A stretch of DNA of 64,000 bases, taken from the NCBI GenBank assembly GCA_035772405.1, contig JAYKKM010000439.1, positions 1,297,001-1,361,000 on the forward strand, read 5' to 3'. The position numbers were made by a program, and so were the translations under genes. Within the stretch, counting starts at the first letter, position 1. Each line of letters begins with the position of its first letter. This document shows positions 1 to 10,930 of the stretch, piece by piece. Under the pieces are notes generated by a model. That model was not told where the DNA came from. It made no database searches and saw nothing but the letters and a program-made list of their open reading frames with translations. This stretch comes from Chrysogorgia sp. JL179-B06. Taxonomy: Eukaryota; Cnidaria; Anthozoa; Scleralcyonacea; Chrysogorgiidae.

Positions 1-240
1 AAAAAGTTTAAAAACTACCAAACGTAATTTTCGACTACAATGTCATCTTCAGGGTACAAGTTAACCATTAGCTAACCTTCGCGACAGCTCAGTGAATAAT
101 CAAACTAAACCTTAACTATTTAAACAACCTGTTAACAAACATATTTTGTATACTATAATAAAATTATCGTATATTATGTAATAAAAGATTGCTGGTAGCA
201 TATAGGAATAACGAGACCATAACATTGGCTGCGTTATAAA

Positions 241-375
241 ACAACCCATGGTTATAAGCTAGCAATTCTGAAAACAGATTTGGAATTAGCGAGTCTAAAT
301 ACATAACACACGTACCTGTTATTTTACGCAAACGTGTATACGCTTCGTAAAAACCTCTTTATGTTTTAGTTCTTC
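241..375. repeat. dispersed repeat family R1, copy 1
   Basis: This is one member of a repeat recognisable by 'ctgaaaacagattt', 'gaattagcgagtct', 'acataacacacgt' and 'cttcgtaaaaac' in that order. Related blocks occur near 1805-1960, 1982-2110, 25885-26005, 34840-34940 and 49955-50100. It lies just upstream of the TA-rich hammerhead cassette, and the same arrangement is seen again at 1982-2335. No open reading frame is conserved between copies, so I treat it as non-coding repeat DNA. Confidence 0.7.
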
Positions 376-485
376 TGATCACAAATCAATAATGGCCGCT
401 GGAATTTCTCTGCTCAAATATGGTCCGACTCAATTAAACGGATCACCCAAAACGATATTTTACTACCTTATAAGGAGTTACCCTA

Positions 486-617
486 CCATGTGCGGCTTAT
501 ATGTATATATATATAATCAAGGGTGACTGTAAATACTACTAAATAGCAGTCATCTTCATCCTGCTCATCAGCACTACACTGATGAGGCCCAAAAGGCCGA
601 AACGGTACCGTCTGTAG

Positions 618-662
<45 letters not shown>

Positions 663-740
663 CCGTACATAGTGGGTCCCAAGTCCACAGTTACCATAAA
701 GCCATATGGTGATAGCCGGTAGGGCACATTGTATACTTTC

Positions 741-790
<50 letters not shown>

Positions 791-835
791 GAATCTTTAG
801 CGAGAAATGAATCCCTGCCACGGTGAGATTATCAC
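486..835. repeat. TA-rich cassette carrying a hammerhead ribozyme
   Basis: Two (TA)n tracts (about 619-660 and 742-790) enclose unique sequence. The hammerhead block at 520-618 is flanked by inverted copies of 'catgtgcggcttata' and 'tataagccgtacata'. The cassette ends in 'gagaaatgaatccctgcc' and 'gagattatcaccctcgct', which recur at 1390-1430 and 2270-2325. The related unit at 1982-2335 has the same outer sequence but lacks about 300 bp with the ribozyme, so the ribozyme block looks like an insertion into, or a loss from, a TA tract. Confidence 0.65.
573..618 (+). ncRNA. type-I hammerhead ribozyme 1
   Basis: All core elements of a hammerhead are present in order. Stem I 5' strand ACTACA (573-578) is followed by the core CTGATGA (579-585). 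Stem II is GGCC/GGCC with a five-base loop (586-598). GAAA (599-602) is followed by a minimal stem III, CGGTACCG (603-610), then T611 and C612. Stem I 3' strand TGTAGT (613-618) pairs with ACTACA. Predicted cleavage is after C612. The very short, self-complementary stem III is typical of metazoan retrozyme and Penelope-type hammerheads that work best as dimers. An upstream CTCATCAG (563-570) can pair with CTGATGAG and could form a competing inactive fold. Confidence 0.85.
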
Positions 836-897
836 CCTCGCTTCCTCGAGGAAGAAAAATAATTTACGGTAATGTTGCAATAAAATAAAATGAGGAA

Positions 898-979
898 TGG
901 CAGCGGTGAGATTCGAACCCACGCCATCGAAATGACTGGTGCCTTAAACCAGCGCCTTAGACCAGTCGGTCACGCTACC
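898..979 (-). tRNA. tRNA-Leu (anticodon AAG)
   Basis: Read on the minus strand, the sequence folds as a class II tRNA. The 7-bp acceptor GGTAGCG/CGCTGCC has one G-U pair and discriminator A. The D arm has one A-C mismatch. The anticodon stem CTGGT/ACCAG closes loop TTAAGGC, giving anticodon AAG. A long variable arm and T arm GTGGG-TTCGAAT-CTCAC follow. A TTTT run lies just downstream, as expected for Pol III termination. It could be a functional gene or a young tRNA-derived copy; the D-stem mismatch is the only visible defect. Confidence 0.75.
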
Positions 980-1660
980 AATTTGAAAAAACTTATGGTT
1001 TAGCGTGAGTTATTTCTGCGTTTACACTTCATGTTTCATTTCATTCGATCTCTAAAATTAACAACACGCCAGCTGGGCGTTGACTCGGGATACTTGGGCT
1101 AGTGGGCAAATTCAGCTATTTAAATGCAATCCAGCTAATTCAATTGCGGTTGTCCTTTAAATTCAAAACTCAAAACCACAAAAGGTCAAACTTTAAGCGC
1201 GAAAAGCATGATTGCGTGTGCAGGTTAGTATGCCACCAACATACAGCGACCCGCAATAATTCAAACTAACCTCCACATATAAACTCCCATCATGCTTTTC
1301 CCGCATAGAGTTTGAGGTTTTCCGGTTTTGAGTTTTGACCTTAAAGGAACCTTAATTGAATTAGCTATATATACAAACGTACCTTTTGTGAGAAATGGAT
1401 CCCTGCCCCGGCGAGATTATCACCTTCGCTTGCGAGGAGTAAAATAACCCCTCGCCCGCCTTCTCTCCCCAGCTAGAGTTTCTTTTCCACATCCATTGTC
1501 CCCAGGACCCACAGACCGCGTATGATCGGCAGTCGGTAATCGTAACAATAATTCTAAAATAAATCATAATCCTAACCCTAACCAAACCCTAAGCCTAACC
1601 GTTAAAAATCAAGACAAAAAATAAAAGAATGATAAATTAAAAGAAGAAAACTCACAGAAA

Positions 1661-1735
1661 GGATGTCCGTTGTGGGATTTGAACTCGGCATTGCAACCCT
1701 TAAAACTAACCACTACGCTAAGACAGCACGCTCGA
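1661..1735 (-). repeat. tRNA-like fragment, probably a SINE head
   Basis: On the minus strand an A-box-like 'tagcgtagtggtta' is followed at normal spacing by a B-box-like 'gagttcaaatccc'. The acceptor ends do not pair and the anticodon stem is poor. It therefore looks like a decayed tRNA or a tRNA-derived SINE, not a functional tRNA. Confidence 0.4.
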
Positions 1736-1804
1736 CAGAAGGCAAAATAATAATACGTATTTACAGCATAACACTTCGTCTTCCATTAACAGATATCGCA
1801 CGTA

Positions 1805-2335
1805 GATTTTGAACGTTATCTCGGCCAATATGTACTCGATTTCAATCCTGAAATCAGATTCGGAATTACCGAGTCTTAATACATATAATACGTGTGTATT
1901 ATATTACGAGAAGGTGCATATACCCTTCGTAAAAACGGTTTATCTACTTATATTATTTTTATATATTATTGTCGTATATTATTTTGAACGTTATCTCGAT
2001 AAATATTTAACCGTTTAAAATTCTGAAAACAGATTTGAAATTAGCGAGTCTAAATACATAACACACGTACCTGTTATATACGCAAAGGTGTATACTCTTC
2101 GTAAAAACCTCTTTATGTAGTTCGTCAAATTACCACTCGCGAATGGCCGCCATTTGGTTGTCTTCAAATTTTGTCCAATTCAAACGGATCACCCAAAACG
2201 ACATTTTACTCTACCACGTGCGGCTTATATATATATATATATAATATACATATATATATATACGAACTTTTCGTGAGAAATCGATCCCTGCCACGTCGAG
2301 ATTATCACCCTCGCTTCGCGACCTCGCTTGGAGGG
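1805..2335. repeat. repeat family R1, tandem partial copies plus ribozyme-less TA cassette
   Basis: Two R1 blocks (about 1805-1960 and 1982-2110) are followed by sequence parallel to 340-500, then a short (TA)n tract at 2228-2262 and 'gagaaatcgatccctgcc'. This is the cassette seen at 486-835 without its hammerhead insert. No coding potential is evident. Confidence 0.6.
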
Positions 2336-2339
2336 GAAA

Positions 2340-3240
2340 ATATGTAAAATTTCTTTTGGTCGATCTACTTCCGAGCTAATTTTTATTGCGCGTCATTCTA
2401 TATTTAGCATGCAAGCTTTGACAGCTTCGCGAGAACCCGGCTTTGTTTTTTAATTAGCCTTTTGTCAAGAATTCAAACCAGTGATATCAAGTTGGAATTA
2501 AGACATTTTGTATTGGTAACGAAAGATCAGACAGAAGTAGTAAGTAACCTTCATGTATGTTCGGCAAGATGAAAATGGAACGCTTGGCGGCGTAGTGATG
2601 TGAGTTCAAAAGCCTTTATTTATTTATTTGCATCGTTTTCCTTTGGTGACCAGACTACAGACTCACTTTTAACGACGTGGGAAACTCTCGATATAGTGTC
2701 TCACTGTTTGGGTCTTCACGCTCGAATGACATACTAGCATAAACAATCAAATAATTCAAAATATATTACAAAACCTTTATTTCAATATATCTCTATGTGT
2801 AATAAACAATATGACGATAAACGAAATAATCAAAATAACCAACAAAACTATGACCATAACACAACATTTAGTTGATCTGTTTGATAAATCAGATAATATA
2901 TTCAAGTTTCATCGCAATCCGCGACCTTCAAAGAATAAATAAACACAACACTACTTCTCACACTCATTAATAATTTATGAGGAAAATTCAAAATAAATCA
3001 ATATTTAATCAGTATTTAGAAATCGGAGGAAGATGACAGTCAAATTTACCAAAGTTTGAGTCGATTTTCTTTTAAAATATTGATTCGTTTGAGAAGCTAT
3101 ATCCAACACGAGTCAAGCTGGTAGTTAAAAAAACTCGGCTTCGCCTCGTATGTTCAACCTGCTAGAAAAAGGAGGAAGAACACTGATTCGTGTTGGATAT
3201 ATTACTTAAATATGTATATTAATAAAATAAATAAAATTTC
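2340..3240. other. no gene recognised
   Basis: AT-rich sequence with no convincing reading frame, RNA gene or terminal repeats. A short inverted pair is present ('atccaacacgagtcaagctg' near 3101 and 'gattcgtgttggatat' near 3184), which may mark a small hairpin repeat. Confidence 0.4.
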
Positions 3241-3243
3241 AGT

Positions 3244-3771
3244 TCACTGACAATCTCGGCCTTCTCTGCAGGTATTTACGTTGAGCAGCGACATCAACGC
3301 GTCGGCTGCATCGTTTTCTCTTACGTGGCTTGGATTGTTTGCAATTTCACGCACTGCCGCTGCGGTATCATTGCATGTTTTGCCTTGATATGCTTGACAT
3401 GCATTTGCTTGTAAAGCCAGCTCGAGTTGGGCCACTTCTTCGTCTATTGTCGTTGGCTCGCAACGGCGCAAGAGTTCAGAAGCACAACTCACTGTACTGG
3501 ATGATCTCGTTTTTGAAGCTGACGCACTGGAAAGTTCAGGAAAATTTACCCCGTAACTTTCTAGAACGCCTTTTGCTGGATTTTCATGACAGCGTCGCCC
3601 TTTTCGTTTTGGCTGTGACATACCAACTTGTTGCTCTTTGTCGATTTCAGCCATTCGCAAGATATCGGATAGATTTTGTTTGGGTGGAACTTTGCAGAAG
3701 TGTAGTACCTCTCGTAAGGTCTCCTCTGATTGGATGAGAGAGCAAAATCCGTACCGAGCGTACCGGTCCAA
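3244..3771 (-). CDS. 'LESYGVNFP' family protein, copy 1 (unknown function)
   Basis: An open frame of 175 codons. The likely start is an internal Met at residue 41 (about 3651) or 55, because no ATG opens the frame. The central part has a basic patch (PKRKGRRCHENPAK) followed by KGVLESYGVNFPE and a Ser-rich linker. The C-terminal half is rich in Ala, Glu and Cys (DEEVAQLELALQANACQAYQ). The sequence around LESYGVNFP is shared with the gene at 18158-18502, which shows this is a repeated family. I recognise no named domain. The basic patch and acidic-helical tail would suit a small nuclear protein of a mobile element, but that is inference. Confidence 0.5.
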   Translation of the reverse strand: MDRYARYGFCSLIQSEETLREVLHFCKVPPKQNLSDILRMAEIDKEQQVGMSQPKRKGRRCHENPAKGVLESYGVNFPELSSASASKTRSSSTVSCASELLRRCEPTTIDEEVAQLELALQANACQAYQGKTCNDTAAAVREIANNPSHVRENDAADALMSLLNVNTCREGRDCQ

Positions 3772-3904
3772 TCAGAATGCTATATTACCTAGTTCCAGGT
3801 TCTTTTTGGCCAAGGCGCAGCGCAGCGTCCATGGTTGTTCTTTGTGCAATAATTTGCTGTTTAAAAGAAGCAAATAACGTTTTTTGTTTCTAGAACGGTT
3901 GATT

Positions 3905-4193
3905 TACAGTGTAACCCTCGATAAGGTGAACATGCATTCGCAGTAACGACCAGTTACGCATGCGTCCAACAACATAATCAGATCCATTTTCTGACAACAA
4001 CCTTTCTTCAATTTGGAACGCTGGTGCTTTCTCCAAAGATGTAACATACAGCTGATCGCCGATTTTCAAGTTCTTGTTCCAGTCTTTGCAACGTAGTTTC
4101 TTCCTTTTTTGCGTCTACGTTGCTTAGCAACGTAAACGCTATGCTATCGGCTGCGGCATAGAGATCATAAATAAAACTAGAGGGGGCATCCAA
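3905..4193 (-). pseudogene. unrecognised coding remnant upstream of LESYGVNFP copy 1
   Basis: The minus strand reads KQRRRKKGRNYVAK and then, after a one-base shift, DWNKNLKIGDQLYVTSLEKA and further to a stop near 3905. The shift sits near 4090. It lies upstream of, and on the same strand as, the 3244-3771 gene, so both may belong to one transcription unit. No function can be given. Confidence 0.3.
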
Positions 4194-4406
4194 TCTTCAT
4201 TTCAGTCAATCCCGGGTAACCAATTGGGCGCTGCCATCTTGGATAAATTGGCGGCAAGATAGCACACCCGGATGTAAAAAATATCTGGTGATTGTCGTGA
4301 GGTCAAAGGTCGCTCGTTGTTTTTCATGTCTTTTGACAGTGTAGAAAACAAAAACCGTGTTGAAACTGCATATGTGCTAATACACCTTTTTTCCCGGAAA
4401 CCAGCC

Positions 4407-4444
4407 ATGGTAAATTCATGCTCGTTTGTAGACTGCTCAAACAG
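4407..4444 (+). CDS. THAP-domain N-terminal exon (partial)
   Basis: ATG at 4407 opens MVNSCSFVDCSN, the usual opening of a THAP zinc finger (Met, a few residues, C-x4-C). It is followed at AACAG|GTAGAC by a plausible splice donor. The remaining Cys and His ligands of the C2CH finger are not found before the hAT insertion at 4655. It is a relic of a THAP gene inside the 4213-7425 element. Confidence 0.45.
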
Positions 4445-4654
4445 GTAGACAGGAGAATAGAGGACAGATGCACAGTCACGTCAGCTCACGCCAGATCACG
4501 TCAGCCGACTGCTTTTATCTTTTTTCATGCCCCAGAAATCGCCAAAGAGCTAATAGGCCCTAATAAGCTTTTGAATGGTTTGTTTCCAATTTTTATTGTA
4601 TAAAACAAATTGATTCCATTTTGCCGTTGTCTGTTCAGTTATAGACGTCAGACG

Positions 4655-7291
4655 CAGGGGCGGATCTAGGTCATAATCTGACTGTAGCATATTACGGAAG
4701 TGTACAAATTTAGGGGGGTACGGGGGCATGCCCCCCCGGAAAATTTCAGATTTTAGAACCTCTGAAACCCAATTTCCTGCATTTTGAGCATATATTTTTA
4801 GGTAATTTTGCAACATGTGAAGTTGAAATTTTAAGCAGAAGTAAAGAATCAATTATGATAACAACAGTATTATCACATGCATGTTAACTTCCAATAAACA
4901 CAAGAAGCAAAATAACTACTTCAAGCAAGATTTTATACAATGCAGATGCTTGATAAATTTATTTTCCCGCACAAGACAGTAAAATTAATTTACTATGCAA
5001 CCCTGCAAGACATCACATTCACAAGAAGGCAAAATCACTACCATGGCTGTTAATGTACAGTAGTGGTCAGGAAGCACAAACAGTTCAACAATTTGTTGGT
5101 ACTGTACTGTACAGCAGTCTAATATTGGTCAGGAAGCAAAACTAGTTAAAAATCAGGCACTTTCTCGATATATGAACAACCGAAATACAAACCAATCCCT
5201 AATCCTAACTGTAAAATTATTATAGCATCAACTCAAGTCAGTTTCAGGATTAGGGTTACCCTAATACCAACCCTAATCCTGACTTGAGTTGATGCTATAA
5301 TAATTTTACATTTCGGTTGCTCATATATTGAGAAAGGGCCCAAAATCATCTCGGTATAGCAGCAAGGTAATGGTTGTAGGAAGCACAAATCGAAACAGTT
5401 CAAAATCATGTTGGTAGAGCAGCACAATAGTGACCAGAAAACATTGACAGTTGAAAATCATATTGGTAGAGCAGCAAACTGTGGTCAGGATTGGGCAAAA
5501 TCAGTTAATAATGGCTTAAATAATGTTAAATAAATATGTTAAACAATGGCTTAATGAAAAATTCTTCTTGATTAATTGGCACTTTATTTGGGCTGGCAAA
5601 GGGAAACATAATGATCTTTAGTCGTAGGAATTACTGTTGTCTTGAGATAGTCTATATGTAATGATGCGTGCGCACATAAAAAGGTGTATTTGCTCAATTT
5701 GAATATCATCCCATTTGCTTCTCTTGGCAAAATGGTGCAGTTGAACATGAAAGCAAGGGAATCAACCTATTCTTGAGGGTTAATATCATCTGGACTTTGT
5801 TGGCTCTTAGAAATTGGATAGTATGATTCAATGGGAAGTTTAATTGATCACACTAATAGTGAAAGAAGACATACAAATGAGGAAAATTGAGAGTTATGGA
5901 CATTATTGTAAACTTCTGCAACAACAGCCTTTGATCGATCTTCTCTTGTCAAATGATTCATTACATGCATTTTCAGACAAACACATAGCAAAGGCATTTG
6001 CTTCATCTGCAAATGCATTAATACACTACTGCTCAACCAATGGGTGGGAAGTATAAATTGAGAGTATGCATTACATATGCAGTTCAATGCTTGTAAGACA
6101 GCAGAGGTACATATATGACTAGGGACTCGCTACCACACAGAGTAATATAACAAGCATTGTAAAGACAATTACCATCTGCTGTTGTTCTCTACAGTATATA
6201 CAAGATCAAAGGAGCAAGTGGTATCACAACACATATGCAATGCTCAAATTCAAACTTCACATACATAACAGTATTGACATCGTAAAGACGTAAATGTCGT
6301 ACTCGCAAAACGAAACTTATTTACATTATAATATTATAATACACATGACATATTAATGCATGTAATTTACACTCTCTTGGCTCGATTTCCATATAAATAT
6401 CCCCAAATTTAAATACTCAAGTTAATTCAAGTATTAATACTCTCTAAATCAAAGGGCCTAAGACCCTAAACAATATTTCGGCAGTAAACCAACCTTTTAG
6501 AGTTTTCGATTTGTTTTACACAGATCATTAGCATATTTAATAATATAATTATTATGCATGAGTATGATCATTCACAGATTGAGCTTACCGGCTGCGAGGG
6601 AACTGAACATGCATGCAGATAATCCTTCTTCAGTTTCTTCCCAACTTCTCGCACAATAACATGCTCACAGCACCGTTTAAGGACGATTAGTCTATCTGAC
6701 TCTTCCTCCAGAGAATAACTTTACATCCAATGTATTCAATAGGGCAACAGTTGTTGTAAAACATTGTTAATGGAGCCATTGAAGCTGCACGAACTATGCA
6801 CGAATGTAGCGCACTACATGTAAATATCACATCATTCAAAAGCTGCGAGCATATGACGTCGGCTACAGTTGGCTACAGTCTAATGTAGCCGACGTCATAG
6901 AAATCTGGCGTTTGGATTGGTCTGCTACATTTTCGTACAGTCCTACGGCTCGTATGACTGTAGCCGACGTCACACTTGCAACACAGCAAATGCGCATTTA
7001 GAGTGATGCTATGTAGCTAGACATTATATGCGGGCAAGCGCTAGCCAAGAGCAATGCAGGCTCTTGGGGAGGAAAGGCAAGCGCGGGTGGACAGGAGCAT
7101 GCCCAATCAATGGTAATGGACGCATATCGCGCGCAAAATGACAAAAATGGCTTAGAATGATACCACAGAACCTTGGAAAAGTTGTCTGAAAAGTATTATT
7201 GCAATTTAAATTTAGTTATGATTTTCTCAAAATCTGTCTCAAAATCTGACTGTAGCATGCGCTACAGTTGCTACGGTCTAGATCCGCCCCT
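4655..7291. mobile_element. non-autonomous hAT-like element (2.6 kb)
   Basis: Termini are CAGGGGCGGATCTAGG at 4655 and the inverse CTAGATCCGCCCCT at 7291. Just inside both ends is a shared 'ctgactgtagcat'. The flanks are GTCAGACG (4647-4654) and GTCAGACG (7292-7299), an 8-bp duplication if one terminal G was lost on the right. Subterminal G-runs and C-runs ('cgggggcatgccccccc') are typical of hAT-derived elements. No transposase frame is present. The interior includes a hairpin repeat at 5161-5335 and a block (6379-6425) shared with 10729-10760. Confidence 0.75.
5161..5335. repeat. hairpin repeat with TTAGGG-like core
   Basis: The outer arms 'tatgaacaaccgaaat' and 'atttcggttgctcata' and the inner 32-bp arms at 5210-5241 and 5279-5310 are inverted copies. 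The loop contains 'aggattagggttaccctaa'. The whole block can fold into one long hairpin and looks like a foldback MITE inside the hAT element. Confidence 0.6.
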
Positions 7292-8200
7292 GTCAGACGT
7301 AATGTTAAAAACATTAAAATTCTCCTACTTGTGGTCTAGGCAGACGTCTGGGAGCTGGTAATTGTACATCCGGGTGAGTTATTGTGCCGCCAACTGAGCA
7401 ATGGCGGCGCCAAATTGGCTACCCGATTTTCCTCAAAGTGCCCGCGGACTATGGCTATGGCTGTGTTTGGACACTGTGACGTAATTGTTTGGCCACTGTT
7501 TGCTTTGATTTTCGAAATTTTATCAAGGTAAAGCGACAAGTTATCAGTGTTAACGTCAATTTGTTGATCAGTTCTCGTGTGAATATTTACGATTTTTGTG
7601 GAAGTAAAAGGCAGCACTTTCCGTTAAGGAAACTACAACTCGCCCGTTGAGGCAATCTACAACTACACAACTACTGTATAATAAAACACGAATCATTTGA
7701 AATGGGAGTATTAAACGATTGAGCAGATATACAGAGCTCGAATTGGTGCTCACAATAGCATTGCAAAAACCAAAGAGGATATCAACTCTCATCTCGAACT
7801 AAGGTATCATTGGAATACAATGTCAATATTGATATTGTTTATACCGCTGTGTATTTTTAATAGGTCAAGACCTACTGTGTATGATTTATCCAAGTGTATA
7901 TAATTTATCAGTGATACAATTTGTGCAGATTTTAGTCAAGACAATTTGGACAAAATGCTGGTAAACAATGTGTAGCCATGTCACTAACTGCAATAATATA
8001 TACTATCAAGTAAAAGATATTACAACTTGGGATTCACAATTTTTAAATACCTGTACGATATTATTTTAACCTTTATAGTCTTACTTGCATAAGTAATTCA
8101 TTAAAATATTTTTTTGCTATTATTGACGTGCCAGAATTTATTTCAATGATTTGATGATAAAGTTTATTATTTACAATATAGTAGTGACTCCTTTGCTGGT

Positions 8201-8499
8201 GGGGTTTTACTACATCCCGGGCGTTCTTTGTCAGCACCTTCAAACAATTGTCTTCTGGACGATCCTTTTATTAGTATTAAGATTAGTATTAGAAAACCAA
8301 GGTGGGAGGTTAGAAAACCCATTAGGTGGGGTTTAGGGTTCGTTGTTTTGGGGTTAGCAGTTTTATGATGCATTTTATCAGACATTGTCCGATTGTATGA
8401 TAGCAGTATAATCTCTCATTTTGTCCTACCTAAAAAAGATATGATAGAAGATGATTGTTTGCGGGCACTGACAAAGAATGCTGGGATGTACTAATACCC
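8201..8499. mobile_element. MITE with 8-bp target duplication
   Basis: Inverted ends of about 60 bp share 'actacatccc'/'gggatgtact' and 'ttctttgtcag'/'ctgacaaagaa'. TTGCTGGT lies directly outside both ends (8193-8200 and 8500-8507), a perfect 8-bp duplication as made by hAT or P-type transposases. No coding capacity. Confidence 0.75.
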
Positions 8500-8509
8500 T
8501 TGCTGGTGA

Positions 8510-10925
8510 CATATTCATGATAACAGACAATTAACCATTTTTCATCACATGACAAGTGCTCTAAAATAAAATATTTTCTCACTCTGAATTAGTGAATTGA
8601 ATTATCAACATTGTTGACTGTAACACAGTAGTGAAATTTAAGATTTTTGATTTTCATTCAAGAGATAAATGGCATGCCAGACCCATGTGGAAAATTTGTA
8701 TTAATTGATTTTGAAGGTATCCAGAAACATTTAAACATTTGATGATGATGGAAAGCTTGTATTTTACTTTAATATTTTTCTTAATGCAATAATCTATTAA
8801 GGTAATTTTGTAAAAGCTCTGTTGATAATATACTGTACATTTAAAAGATTTTAACACACTCATTCTGGACAGTATGTGTCAAAAATTGCAATGTAAGATG
8901 TACCGGTACTGTATGTATGATTATTACTACATAGTACATACTGTATGCATGGGTATTCACACTCAAGGAAAAATAACATTACATGCTAAAACTAATCCAA
9001 ATACCAACGTCCAACCCTAATGCTAACTTCAATACTAACCGTAGACACTTTTAAAATTAAAATTTAACCCAATGCTATACAGTATTTATAATTGAACGGT
9101 TTAAAAAAAACTGTTTGGAAAATTAAACTGGTTTAAAAAAAATTGCATGAAGTTGTTATTGTTTTCTCGCATGGCATTTCTAGCAAAGTGCTCCACTTGG
9201 ACACAAATAATTTTGAGTTGATATTGTTGATGTTTTTGTGGTACATGAAAACTGGGGTATGAATAATTATTTAGTCTATTTAGGCAATCCATAGACCAGG
9301 GTCCCATGTTTTCTCAACTGCATTCCTCCGGTGGGAAACGTGTGTTTCGGAAGGCAAGAGGGGCCGAGGAAGAGAAAAAGTTGTTGGAAAGCAGTATTCC
9401 TGGATCAACACGATGATCGACTAGATGGGCGTTCAACGCCTACTGCAGCGTTGTCAGGTTGTGTGTTTTATAACTGTACAATTAACTTCGGAAAGATATA
9501 AACTGGATTTTGTGTATAAAACTGTACGAGAATACTTTGTAAATTCGCAGTGATCTTTAATATAAATTGTAATGTTGGGGTTTAATGAAATAATTAAATT
9601 ATTTGCTTGCAGTGAGCGAGAGAAAGTGGTTTATGTGCATACTGAGTCAATTTGACGAGTTTTAGGTATTTTTTGCATTTGTAAGCAGCACGCAATTTTA
9701 TATAAAATGCTACGTTCATTAGTATTCTTTATATAAAATGTCATGTTAATTAGCATTTTGATTGTTTTAATGAATAAGCCCATATTTCCCGTGGGAGAGA
9801 ATTCAAATTCCCTCCCCTGCCTTTCAAGACGCATGATTTTACCAGGTATAAAACGCTTGCACGTGAACAAATGCAGGAAGCCTATTGGGCAATTTCCTTA
9901 TGAATTATTAATGAGTGATTGAAGGTTATTTATCTTGTTGTGAGACTTTAACAGGTTGGTCCAGGACTCCAGGTGTATACAAGTTAGTCTTGTTATCAAT
10001 TTTATTTATTTGTTATCAATTTTAATTAAATTTCAACCAAACAGTGCAGGTAATTTTTTCGGGAAAATTTGTCTCAGAAATCACAAGTGCCCTCACAGCG
10101 CTTTTTTTTCTGGGGGGTGCCCCCATACGCACCTACATTGGTCGCGGCTAAAGCCACCACTATACACCATAACGCTTGATAATTCTAATTTAACTGCACC
10201 CCCAAAATCTTGGTCCTAGCTACTGCATACCACTGGTAGACACTATACAGTGTAGACACTAATATACCTGTGCAACAGTAAATACTAAATATTACTATCC
10301 AGTGCAAAATGCTTTCTTTTCTTGATTGTTTATTTTCTTCTCACTGTTTAATTGGTATAATAACTGCACTTTACCATATAGAAAAATAATATTAAAGTTT
10401 ATGGTTGACATTGTTCAATAAAACATGTTCCTGTATTTCTTACCCAAAATGCAAGCAGTCTAATAACCCAAGACCAAGTGCTAAAAACTACAATGCCCAT
10501 CGGTAGTGTAGCAACGCATTAGAAAAACAATGGGCTATACCAGTACTGTGCGTATAGTTTTACCACAAGAAATATGTTTGTTAAGTTTTTAATGGTTAAT
10601 ATATCTGCACCAGTCCACCAAGCCATATGTAAAGTAATGATTTTCTTTCATCTGAAATCATTATAGCAATCACTTCCAACGAATGTAAATACCAATATTA
10701 ATTGCTTTACTATTGTATATTTGGGCTCGATTTCCATATAAATATCCCCAAATTTAAAACATAGTGGCTAACCCAAACCTTACCCTAATCCTAACCCTAA
10801 CCCTCCACCTAATATATACTAACCCTAACTCTTACGATAATGTTTTATTTTAGAAATAACAGCTGATTTTAATTTCGACTTTTACTACCGATAGTCTATG
10901 TGACGTCATTTCGGGATTTTATATG
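8510..10925. other. no gene recognised; transposon remnants
   Basis: AT-rich DNA without a convincing gene. About 10060-10210 resembles a decayed hAT end (G-run followed by 'gtgcccccatacgc'). A 'tcgatttccatataaata' block near 10729 repeats one near 6379 and is partly inverted at 10915-10930. CCTAAC runs occur near 10785. Confidence 0.35.
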
Positions 10926-10930
10926 GAAAT

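Larger units (their letters stand above)
4213..7425. mobile_element. inverted-repeat element with a THAP-type first exon, split by a hAT insertion
   Basis: The left end (CGGGTAACCAATTGG, then 'gccatcttgg', 'ttggcggca', 'cacccggatgta') is repeated in inverted orientation at 7358-7425, giving imperfect terminal repeats of about 70 bp. No clear target duplication is visible. The left part holds a short THAP-like exon at 4407. The rest has been pushed apart by the 4655-7291 element. Without that insertion the parent would be only about 0.57 kb, so it is a deleted, non-autonomous relative of a THAP transposon. Confidence 0.55.

Noticed and set aside
539..821. Tyr-Ile repeat proteins read through (TA)n tracts (also 50953-51549)
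   Set aside because: They are translations of microsatellite DNA with no conserved frame.
10785..10815. Telomere (CCTAAC runs, also near 1568, 5264, 12065 and 18053)
   Set aside because: Only two to four imperfect units each, in the middle of the window and mostly within transposon ends; at best interstitial traces.
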